DNA of 64,000 bases. It comes from Brevundimonas vesicularis (lineage in GTDB: Bacteria; Pseudomonadota; Alphaproteobacteria; Caulobacterales; Caulobacteraceae). The notes beneath the pieces are model-generated. The model did no database searches, was not told where the DNA came from, and worked only from the letters and a program-made list of their open reading frames with translations. Position numbers and translations under genes: made by a program. The stretch spans positions 62,001 through 126,000 of the forward strand of contig NZ_JACHLJ010000002.1 of NCBI RefSeq assembly GCF_014204545.1, given 5' to 3'. Below are positions 1 to 7,017 of the stretch, in pieces (positions within the stretch are counted from its first letter, which is position 1; the number at the start of each line of letters is the position of its first letter).

Positions 1-333
1 CTGACGGCGGCTGGCGCGATAGGTGGCCAGTTCCAGCCGATAGGTGTGCGACGGATCCAGGAACAGCTCCTGAGGCGCTGACGCCAGTAGGACGTGAGGA
101 TTGCGAACATAGAAGGCGATGTCGCGCCGGTCGGGCCCCTCGGCGCGCAGGGCCTCGACCAGCGGCTCGGCCGTCTCGAAGGTCTGGGCGAACAGCAGCC
201 GCCCCCAGCCGCAGTCCAGAACGGCGTCCGGAGTCGGTCCGTCCCCGGACTGCACCGGAGGCTTCAGGCCCTCGTGCCGCAGACGTTTTAGCCGATGCGC
301 CTTTGATCGCTCGGGGCGGATATCAGACGCCAT
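1..333 (-). CDS. ngs: N-acetylglutaminylglutamine synthetase, N-terminal part (runs off the window)
   Basis: The first 111 codons of a gene that continues past the left edge. The product would join acetylated glutamine to a second glutamine, giving the dipeptide precursor of the osmolyte N-acetylglutaminylglutamine amide. The recognisable part is the family's start region, with the DCGWGRLLFAQTF motif at about residues 40-52. The ATG lies inside the end of asnO and overlaps its stop by 11 bp, which suggests translational coupling. The acetyltransferase and ATP-grasp parts lie outside the window and cannot be checked. The assignment rests on this motif plus the asnO neighbour. Confidence 0.82.
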   Translation of the reverse strand, partial: MASDIRPERSKAHRLKRLRHEGLKPPVQSGDGPTPDAVLDCGWGRLLFAQTFETAEPLVEALRAEGPDRRDIAFYVRNPHVLLASAPQELFLDPSHTYRLELATYRASRRQ

Positions 334-2098
334 GCTGCTGCATCCACATTTCCAGGACTGCGACCTGCCAGAGTTCGGAGCCGCGAAGGGGTGTGATGTG
401 CTCAGTGGGATTGGCGAACAGGGTGTCCAGATAGCCCCGGTCGAACAGGCCACGATCGCGCGCCGCCTGATTAGTCAGGGCCTTGCGGACCATGTCCAGA
501 TACGGACCCTGGATGTATTTCAGCGCCGGAACGGGGAAATAGCCCTTCTTGCGGTCGATCACCTCGGACGGGATCACCAGACGGGCGGCCTCCTTCAGCA
601 CGCCCTTGCCGCCCTGGGCCAGCTTGTGCTCCGGCGGGATGCGGCCGGCCAGTTCGACTAGTTCATGGTCCAGGAAGGGCACCCGCGCCTCCAGACCCCA
701 GGCCATGGTCATGTTGTCGACCCGCTTCACCGGGTCGTCCACCAGCATCACTTGGCTGTCCAGACGCAGGGCCTGGTCGACCGGGGTCGCCGCGCGGCCT
801 TGGGCGAAATGGGCCTCGACCAGGGCGCGGCTGACGTCGGTGTCCGCCATGTATGCGCCGTTCAGCTGGGTCTTCAGCGTCGCGTGACTGCGGTCGAAGA
901 AGGCCTTGGCGTAGGCTTCGACCGGATCAGTCGCGTCCAGCATCGGCGGGTACCAGTGATAGCCGGCGAACACCTCGTCCGCCCCCTGGCCCGACTGCAC
1001 CACCTTGATGTGTTTCGAGACTTCCTGGCTCAACAGATAGAAGCCCACGTTGTCGTAACTGACCATCGGCTCGGACATTGCGCCGATGGTCCCCGGCAGG
1101 GCCTCCATCAGCCGCTGATGCGGCACGAAGATCTGGTGGTGCTTGGTGCCATAGTGTTTGGCGATCAGGTCGGAATAGACGAACTCGTCGCCCTTCTCGC
1201 CATTGGCCTCTTCGAAACCGACGGAGAAGGTCATCAGATCCTTCTGACCCAGTTCGGCCAGCAGACCGACGATCAGGCTGGAGTCCACCCCGCCCGACAG
1301 CAGCACGCCCACCGGCACATCGGCGACCATGCGGCGCTTCACCGCCTCGCGCAGGCTGTCCAAGACCCGGTCACGCCAGTCCTCGGCCGTCAGAGCCGCG
1401 TCCTCGGCGTGGCGGGTCATGTCGGGCTGCCAGTAGAGGCGGTCTGTGGCCTTTCCGTCCGCCTCGATAACGCGGATGGTGGCCGGCGGGAACTTCTTGA
1501 CGCCCTTCAGGATGGTGTGCGGCGGCGGCACCACCGCATGGAAGGTCATGTAGTGGTGCAGGCCGACGGGATCGATGGTCTTGTCCATGTCGCCCGCCGC
1601 CAGCAGGGCCGGCAGGGTCGAGGCGAACCGCAGACGCTGGCCCTGTTCGGCCAGATACAGGGGCTTGATGCCGAAACGGTCGCGAGCGATCACGGTGCGG
1701 CCGGTGTCGCGCTCATGCAGCACGAAGGCGAACATGCCCTTGAATCGCTCGACGCAGGCTTCGCCCCACGCCTTCCAGGCCTTGATGATGACCTCGGTAT
1801 CGCCGTGCGAGAAGAAGCGGAACCCCATCCCCTGCAACTCTTCGCGCAGTTCGGGATAGTTGTAGATGCAGCCGTTGAACGCCAGGGTCACGCCCAGGTC
1901 AGGGTCCACCATCGGCTGCTGAGCTTTCTCACTCAGGTCGATGATCTTCAAACGGCGGTGACCCAGCCCCACCGAGCCGCGCATCACAATGCCGGAGCCA
2001 TCCGGTCCACGGGGCGAGAGCGCATCGGTCATGCGTTGAACGGCGCCGGCATCGGCCGGTCGTCCGTCGAAATTGATCTCGCCGCTAAGACCGCACAT
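323..2098 (-). CDS. asnO: N-acetylglutaminylglutamine amidotransferase (asparagine synthetase family)
   Basis: A 591-residue class-II glutamine amidotransferase that would amidate N-acetylglutaminylglutamine to the osmoprotectant NAGGN. Cys2 (MCGLSGE) is the N-terminal nucleophile. The glutaminase domain covers roughly residues 2-200, and the synthetase domain carries the ATP-binding SGGVDS at 268-273. It differs from housekeeping AsnB in its context: it directly precedes ngs on the same strand, and a MarR gene is divergent. This is the arrangement known for the osmotically induced NAGGN pathway in rhizobia and pseudomonads. The specific substrate is inferred from context and overall resemblance. 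A generic asparagine synthetase is the alternative. Confidence 0.88.
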   Translation of the reverse strand: MCGLSGEINFDGRPADAGAVQRMTDALSPRGPDGSGIVMRGSVGLGHRRLKIIDLSEKAQQPMVDPDLGVTLAFNGCIYNYPELREELQGMGFRFFSHGDTEVIIKAWKAWGEACVERFKGMFAFVLHERDTGRTVIARDRFGIKPLYLAEQGQRLRFASTLPALLAAGDMDKTIDPVGLHHYMTFHAVVPPPHTILKGVKKFPPATIRVIEADGKATDRLYWQPDMTRHAEDAALTAEDWRDRVLDSLREAVKRRMVADVPVGVLLSGGVDSSLIVGLLAELGQKDLMTFSVGFEEANGEKGDEFVYSDLIAKHYGTKHHQIFVPHQRLMEALPGTIGAMSEPMVSYDNVGFYLLSQEVSKHIKVVQSGQGADEVFAGYHWYPPMLDATDPVEAYAKAFFDRSHATLKTQLNGAYMADTDVSRALVEAHFAQGRAATPVDQALRLDSQVMLVDDPVKRVDNMTMAWGLEARVPFLDHELVELAGRIPPEHKLAQGGKGVLKEAARLVIPSEVIDRKKGYFPVPALKYIQGPYLDMVRKALTNQAARDRGLFDRGYLDTLFANPTEHITPLRGSELWQVAVLEMWMQQHGV

Positions 2099-2163
2099 GG
2101 GTCCTCCTTGAATTGTGGAAGCAGCGGGTACAAATGGTTAGGACACGAAAGAGTTCAACCCGA

Positions 2164-2676
2164 ATGGCCGATATTTCCCATGAGCCAGGCCCTGACGCGG
2201 CGGTTGACGCCACCGTATCCCTTGTCCGGTCGGTCCGACGCATCGCTCAGGCGATCGATGTTCGGTCTCGAGAAATCTCACGCCTGACCGGGCTGACGCT
2301 GCCGCAGCTCCTCGTGCTGCAATCCATCCGCGCATTGGGCGAAGTCAGCACCAGCGTCATATCGCGGGACGTCTCCATGTCGGCGCCGACCGTCGTCGCC
2401 GTGCTGGACAAGCTCGAAGCGAAGGGCATGGCCGCCCGCTATCGCTCCACCGTGGATCGCCGCGTCGTCCATGTGCGTTTGACCGACGCGGGGCGGCAGG
2501 CATTGCAGACGTCCCCGGGCCTGCTCGGCGACGGCTTTCTCGCCGCCTTGGCTGAACTTCCACACAGCGAACGACTGGCGATGGCTGAAGCTGTCGAACG
2601 CCTCGCAGTTTTGATGCAGCCTCGCGACTCTCACGCCTCTTTGAAGCCGCATTATCAGGCTGTCAGGCCCTCATAA
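2164..2676 (+). CDS. MarR family transcriptional regulator, divergent from the NAGGN operon
   Basis: A winged-helix regulator of about 170 residues. The MarR core runs from the dimerisation helix (LVRSVRRIAQAID) through the recognition helix region (MSAPTVVAVLDKLEAKGM) to the wing with its DRR motif (STVDRRVVHVRLTDAGR). I chose ATG 2164, but in-frame starts exist at 2134 (ATG) and 2113 (TTG), so the N-terminus is uncertain. It is divergent from asnO with a short shared intergenic region. NAGGN loci in other proteobacteria also carry a MarR gene, so it probably controls asnO-ngs. No clear operator dyad was visible in the gap. Confidence 0.85.
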   Translation: MADISHEPGPDAAVDATVSLVRSVRRIAQAIDVRSREISRLTGLTLPQLLVLQSIRALGEVSTSVISRDVSMSAPTVVAVLDKLEAKGMAARYRSTVDRRVVHVRLTDAGRQALQTSPGLLGDGFLAALAELPHSERLAMAEAVERLAVLMQPRDSHASLKPHYQAVRPS

Positions 2677-2762
2677 GCGGCTCGGGATGTCGAGCCGGCG
2701 AACAGCCGGAAACGGTGATCCTGACCTGTCTGTTCCAACGCTATCTTCTGACCTCGAGCCAA

Positions 2763-4538
2763 TCAAAGAGGCCAAAACAGCAAGATGAGCGAGGGCCCCG
2801 TGACCAGAACGAGCGCGCTCAAAGGCGCGCCCAGTCTGGGATAATCAGAAAACTTATAGCCGCCAGGTCCCATGACCAGCGTGTTGCACTGGTGACCGAT
2901 GGGCGTCAGGAAGTCGCACGCGGCGCCGACCGCGACCGCCATCAAGAATGGATCCGGATTGTAGCCAAGCTGCTTGGCCAGCGTCGCTCCGATCGGGGCG
3001 ACGATCAGAACGGTCGCCGCATTGTTCAGGAAGGGCGTGACCGCCATTGAGGCGAGCATGACGCCGGTGATCGCGACAATGCCCGGCAAGCCTGTGAACA
3101 CGTGGCGAAGCAGTCCCGCGATCAGGTCGGACCCACCCGTGGATTGGATCGCGTCTGAGACGGGAATGAGGGCTGCGATCAAAACGAGCAGGGGTCCATC
3201 GAGGGCGGCATAGGCCTCACGCATCTTCAAGCCGCCCAATGCAACGATGACGACGGCGGCGCCGAAGAAGGCGACGGCGACTGGAACCAGGCCGAGGCCA
3301 ACGAGCGTCATCGCGCACGCAAGAACAACAGCCGGCATGAACCGTCTGCGCACGCTCCCGAGTTGAACCTGACGCTCCGCCAGGGGGAGCAGATCCAGCG
3401 CCTTCAGCGCGACCGGCAGCGCCTGTTCGGCGCCTTGAAGCAGGATGATGTCGCCGGGCGCCAGCTTTGCCGTCCGTAGATGCTGGGTGAGTTGAAAGCC
3501 GCTTCGCGACACGCCCAGCAGATTGATCCCGTGCTGGCCGTAAAGATCCGAGCTTCGAACAGACTGCCCTTGCAGCGGGGAGTTTCGGCCGATCACCGCC
3601 TCCACGATTGCGATCTCCTCGGATGCGGTCGCCATCGGAACGGGGCGATCATCACGGATGAGGTTCATCTGAGCCCGACTGACGAAACCCTCCAGCGCCT
3701 GCTGCTCGCCCTCGATCAGCAACGCGTCACCCGCCTTGACGACGACATTACCTCTGGGATTCAGCCGCCGTTTCCCTGAACGGATCAGCGCCATGATCTT
3801 GACCTCGCCATCGCCGAGGGCGCCGAGAGCGGACACGGTCATGGATCCCGGAGCCCAGCCTTCAGGCGCCCTGACTTCCGTGGCATAGGCGTTGGCGGCC
3901 AATGCCGCGCTCAGGGATGTCGCGCCCTGTCGATCGCGGGGCAACAGGCGATAGCCGAACGCCAAAAACGCCAGGGCGATCAGGGTAAGCGCTAGGCCCA
4001 CTGGTGCGTAGTCAAACATGGCGAAGGGTTCGCCGACGATGCTCTGGCGCACTTCGGCGACGATGATGTTCGGGGCGGTCCCGACCAGGGTGACCATGCC
4101 GCCCGCCATGGCGCCAAAAGCCATCGGCATCAGGAGCCGCGCGGGAGACGACTTCGTCTGGCGCGCCACCTGAAGCGCCACCGGCATCATGATCGCCAAG
4201 GCTCCGACATTCTTCGTCGCCATGGAAAGCAACGTCACAGCGCCGGTCAGGACCGGGACCTGGGAGCGCTCAGTCTTGAGAAGCGGCATCACCCGCCGCA
4301 TCGCGAGTTCAATGACCCCCGATCGGGCGAAGGCGGCCGAAACGATCAGCGCGCAGGCGATGATGACGGTGACGTCGTTTTTGAAACCGTCAAATGCAGC
4401 CTCGGCGGGGATGATGCCGATCGCCAATCCTGCAACCAACGCGACGACCGCGACCAGGTCGTAACGAAACCTACCCCAGATGAAGGCGCCGATTGTCAGC
4501 CCGACAAGGCCAAAGGCCAGTCCCTGTTGAAACGTCAC
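2763..4538 (-). CDS. SLC13/DASS-type permease with RCK-C (TrkA-C) domains
   Basis: A 591-residue inner-membrane transporter starting at GTG. N-terminal hydrophobic segments (about 1-200) include VTLVGTAPNIIVAEV, a typical SLC13/ArsB-NhaD-superfamily motif. Two soluble RCK-C-like regions follow (about 205-290 and 300-385), with phrases such as VKAGDALLIEGEQQALEG and LAPGDIILLQGAEQALPV. A second membrane block (about 395-591) contains NNAATVLIVAPIG. The domain order membrane-RCK-RCK-membrane is characteristic of bacterial SLC13-family permeases that import anions such as sulfate or dicarboxylates. The substrate cannot be read from sequence. It is convergent with the MarR gene. Confidence 0.85.
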   Translation of the reverse strand: MTFQQGLAFGLVGLTIGAFIWGRFRYDLVAVVALVAGLAIGIIPAEAAFDGFKNDVTVIIACALIVSAAFARSGVIELAMRRVMPLLKTERSQVPVLTGAVTLLSMATKNVGALAIMMPVALQVARQTKSSPARLLMPMAFGAMAGGMVTLVGTAPNIIVAEVRQSIVGEPFAMFDYAPVGLALTLIALAFLAFGYRLLPRDRQGATSLSAALAANAYATEVRAPEGWAPGSMTVSALGALGDGEVKIMALIRSGKRRLNPRGNVVVKAGDALLIEGEQQALEGFVSRAQMNLIRDDRPVPMATASEEIAIVEAVIGRNSPLQGQSVRSSDLYGQHGINLLGVSRSGFQLTQHLRTAKLAPGDIILLQGAEQALPVALKALDLLPLAERQVQLGSVRRRFMPAVVLACAMTLVGLGLVPVAVAFFGAAVVIVALGGLKMREAYAALDGPLLVLIAALIPVSDAIQSTGGSDLIAGLLRHVFTGLPGIVAITGVMLASMAVTPFLNNAATVLIVAPIGATLAKQLGYNPDPFLMAVAVGAACDFLTPIGHQCNTLVMGPGGYKFSDYPRLGAPLSALVLVTGPSLILLFWPL

Positions 4539-4933
4539 TCGCCTAGCGCCCTCGCATGATCAGCACGCAGCCTAGGCTTAACGTTGATAGGCAGCCAGCC
4601 CCATGGAGCGGCCGGCGTCAAAAAAGCATTTGCCGTCAATCCTACACAGCGGATGAATCGGCGGGGGCGATGCCCTTAGCCGAGCGGCACAAATCGCCGC
4701 CCCTCGCTGTCGCATTAGCGGCTATGCGGGAAGCGGGCTCTTTGAATGTCTGCAATGAGTTAGAAGCGGACATGGCAGCGGCCGTCAGCGCCAACGTCCG
4801 CTTCTGCCGCAAAACCGTCATCCGCCTCCGGCTAGATCCCGCAGTCAGCTAGCGCCTGATTAAGTTCCGGGCCCAAGGCGGCTTCGCCCGCTGTTGATGC
4901 AGCGTTGGCTCCTAGCGTGCGATAGATTACGCG
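4539..4933. other. Gene-poor stretch left of the island
   Basis: About 395 bases with no convincing gene. A 98-codon open frame (4556-4852) has no recognisable domain or ribosome site. Around 4745-4815 the sequence resembles intergenic segments that often give spurious short reading frames in other alphaproteobacteria, but this is from memory and not proven. Near 4895-4930 another frame reads RWLLACD, which could be a decayed piece of the missing N-terminal part of the adjacent methyltransferase. No terminal repeat matching the island's right side was found. Confidence 0.4.
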
Positions 4934-5647
4934 GTGGAGACCTATGCGATCCTGATGGACGGCGAGGAGGCGGGCGTTGCCTTCGCGGATCCCCCTTATA
5001 ACGTCCCCATCGCCGGGCATGTTTCTGGCCTGGGTCAGACCAAACACCGCGAGTTCGCCATGGGCGTGGGGGAGATGACCAGTGAGGAGTTCACCACCTT
5101 CCTGGCTCGCGCGCTTATCCAGATGATCAGAGCTTCCCGGCGAGGTGCGGTCCACTTCCAATGCATAGACTGGCGCCATGCCAAAGAGATGATTTCGGCC
5201 GGAGAGGCGGTCTACAGCGAGCTGAAGAACATCTGCGTCTGGACAAAGACCAATGGCGGCATGGGGTCGCTCTATCGCTCCGCCCACGAGTTGGTCTTCG
5301 TTTGGAAGGTCGGAAACGCGCCTCATATCAACAATGTCGAACTGGGCAAGAATGGCCGGTATCGCACCAATGTCTGGTCTTATCCCGGCGCCAACAGTTT
5401 CAGCGCGACCCGGGACGAAGACCTGGCCAGCCATCCCACGGTCAAGCCGGTGACTATGGTCATGGACGCCATCTTGGACTGTTCGCACCGTGGCGACATC
5501 GTGTTGGACGCCTTCGCCGGTTCCGGCACCACATTGGTGGCGGCGCATCGGACAGGCCGTCGAGGCTATGGGGTGGAGATTGATCCGATCTACTGCGATC
5601 TGATCGTCCGCCGTCTCCCATGGCGACCAAATCTGAACCGATCTTGA
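4934..5647 (+). CDS. DNA methyltransferase (N4/N6, beta-type order), 5'-truncated
   Basis: A 237-residue AdoMet-dependent DNA methyltransferase. The catalytic motif DPPYN is at residues 19-23 and the AdoMet-binding motif DAFAGSGTT at 192-200; DPPY before FxGxG is the beta-class order. Relatives I recognise have a ParB-like nuclease domain and a linker ahead of this region. Here an in-frame TAG at 4913-4915 cuts the frame off, and the only nearby start is GTG 4934 with no clear ribosome site. The catalytic domain looks whole, but it may be a pseudogene or a minimal survivor. It opens the cassette that ends in a serine recombinase. Target sequence is unknown. Confidence 0.75.
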   Translation: METYAILMDGEEAGVAFADPPYNVPIAGHVSGLGQTKHREFAMGVGEMTSEEFTTFLARALIQMIRASRRGAVHFQCIDWRHAKEMISAGEAVYSELKNICVWTKTNGGMGSLYRSAHELVFVWKVGNAPHINNVELGKNGRYRTNVWSYPGANSFSATRDEDLASHPTVKPVTMVMDAILDCSHRGDIVLDAFAGSGTTLVAAHRTGRRGYGVEIDPIYCDLIVRRLPWRPNLNRS

Positions 5648-5714
5648 TCGGAGACGGCCGCACGTTCACCGAGATCGCCGCCGAACGGGCTGCTCAACCC
5701 GTGGAGGCTGGATC

Positions 5715-6131
5715 ATGAGCCACTACGAGGTCGGCAAGGGCAGACCGCCTAAACACGCCCAGTTCAAGAAGGGTCGATCCGGAAATCCACGCGGTCGGCC
5801 TCGCCGGCTGCCGCGCGCCGAGATCGAAAGCCAGATCGGCAAGGACATGCGCGAGATTATGCGCACTACCCGAACCGTTGGAGGCAAGACCGTCACCATG
5901 CAGCAGGCTCTGCTGATGGTGGCCGTCAACCAGGCCCTTCAGGGCAAGGTCGGGCACATGAAGCAGGTCATCGAACTGCTCAGATTTTCCTACCGAGACA
6001 ATCAGGCCAGGAAGCCGAATCTAGAACTGCTCGATGGGCTGAACGTGGATATGGTGATGCGAGATCCGAAGCTACGCGAGTTGTGGACGTCCATTCTCGC
6101 CAACCTTGCCAAGCTGTCGAAGACCGACTGA
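5715..6131 (+). CDS. DUF5681 domain-containing protein
   Basis: A basic protein of 138 residues. Its N-terminus has the family hallmark of a VGKGRPPKHAQFKKGRSGNP stretch followed by RGRPRR, typical of DUF5681. The remainder is helical and carries no catalytic motif I can name. DUF5681 genes often sit beside ParB-methyltransferase genes and phage- or element-borne modules, as here. The positively charged glycine- and proline-rich head suggests nucleic acid contact, but that is inference. It lies 67 bp after the methyltransferase and is followed by a strong hairpin, so the two may form one transcript. Confidence 0.82.
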   Translation: MSHYEVGKGRPPKHAQFKKGRSGNPRGRPRRLPRAEIESQIGKDMREIMRTTRTVGGKTVTMQQALLMVAVNQALQGKVGHMKQVIELLRFSYRDNQARKPNLELLDGLNVDMVMRDPKLRELWTSILANLAKLSKTD

Positions 6132-6136
6132 CGTGC

Positions 6137-6170
6137 TTGGGCGGCCGGTCTACATCGGCCGGCCGCCCAA
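6137..6170 (+). terminator. Strong GC hairpin after the DUF5681 gene
   Basis: Inverted repeat with 12-bp arms TTGGGCGGCCGG (6137-6148) and CCGGCCGCCCAA (6159-6170), starting 6 bp after the stop codon. Only a short T run follows (AGTTTCC), so it is a possible rather than textbook intrinsic terminator. It would separate the methyltransferase/DUF5681 unit from the DUF3489/DUF2924/recombinase unit. Confidence 0.5.
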
Positions 6171-6337
6171 AGTTTCCCCTGACCCGACTTATCCGAGACG
6201 GCTGAGCCCTGACGTTCCGCCCCGTCGCACAATCCATTGGACAAGCTTTGGAATAGGAGCGTTAGTCAGCATGTCACGCCCGGTAATCCGGGCTCGTCTC
6301 AGTAGGGTGCTGAGGCCCGTGACCCGAGACGAATACC

Positions 6338-6595
6338 ATGCCGAACAACAAGCCGATCAAGACCGCCTCCACGGCCGAGCCCATCCCGCGCGTCTCCAAG
6401 CTGGATCAACTGATCACAGTCCTGCGACACCCGCGTGGCGCGTCCATGCAGGCGATGATGGCTGTGACCGGCTGGCAGGCCCATTCGGTTCGCGGCGCCA
6501 TCGCCGGAGCGCTCAAGCGCAAAGGTCATGCGGTCCTGAGCGAGAAGGCTGAGGGCGAACGTCGCTGGCGGATCGTCGAGGGAGCGAGTCAATGA
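6338..6595 (+). CDS. DUF3489 domain-containing protein (small winged-helix-like)
   Basis: An 85-residue protein matching the DUF3489 pattern, with KLDQLITVLRHPRGASMQAM near residues 20-40, TGWQAHSVRGAIAGALKRKG in the middle, and a basic strand ending GERRWRI. The layout resembles a small winged helix-turn-helix, suggesting DNA binding; this is inference. Its ATG has only a weak ribosome site. The stop overlaps the next ATG (ATGA), so it is probably coupled to the DUF2924 gene. DUF3489, DUF2924 and a large serine recombinase recur together in many alphaproteobacteria, as I recall, without an established function. Confidence 0.85.
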   Translation: MPNNKPIKTASTAEPIPRVSKLDQLITVLRHPRGASMQAMMAVTGWQAHSVRGAIAGALKRKGHAVLSEKAEGERRWRIVEGASQ

Positions 6596-7017
6596 CCCTC
6601 TCCTATGACCTTTTGGCCTTGAGATCGATGACGATCTCACAGCTCCGATCCGCGTGGGCCAAAAAGTTCGGCGACGCGCCGCCGCAGCTCCAGTCCAAGG
6701 ATTTGATGCGGCGGGTATTCGCCGAACGACTTCAGACCGAGGCCGAAGGCAGCGACGTCAGCCTGGACAAAACACTCCGGCAGATCGCGGCGCGCCACCG
6801 CCCCAGCCGCCGGACAGTTCCGCGCACGGCCACGTTCAAGACTGGCTCGCGACTTGAGCGTCAGTGGCAGGGAGAGGCCCATCAGGTGGATGTCGTCGCG
6901 GGAGGCTTTGACTGGAGAGGCCGACGCTTCAAAAGCCTCTCCCAAGTGGCGCGTGAGATCACCGGCGTGCGATGGAACGGACCGCGGTTCTTTGGTCTTC
7001 GAGACGCGAAACAATGA
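6592..7017 (+). CDS. DUF2924 domain-containing protein
   Basis: A 141-residue basic protein. The N-terminal part (TISQLRSAWAKKFGDAPPQLQSKDLMRR) is the DUF2924 signature. The C-terminus (about residues 108-136) reads FDWRGRRFKSLSQVAREITG followed by VRWNGPRFFGL. The SLSxxAxxxTG...NGxxF pattern resembles RAMA-type modules linked to DNA methyltransferases, an observation that needs a profile search. The start overlaps the DUF3489 stop (ATGA), and its own stop overlaps the recombinase ATG, so the three genes are tightly coupled. The function is unknown; accessory control of the recombinase is a reasonable guess. Confidence 0.85.
   Translation: MTLSYDLLALRSMTISQLRSAWAKKFGDAPPQLQSKDLMRRVFAERLQTEAEGSDVSLDKTLRQIAARHRPSRRTVPRTATFKTGSRLERQWQGEAHQVDVVAGGFDWRGRRFKSLSQVAREITGVRWNGPRFFGLRDAKQ

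Noticed and set aside
665..2287. A 540-codon plus-strand open frame
   Set aside because: Antisense to asnO; no domain and His/Gln-rich composition.
4556..4852. A 98-codon gene left of the island
   Set aside because: No ribosome site or domain, and part of it resembles intergenic sequence that yields spurious frames in other alphaproteobacteria.
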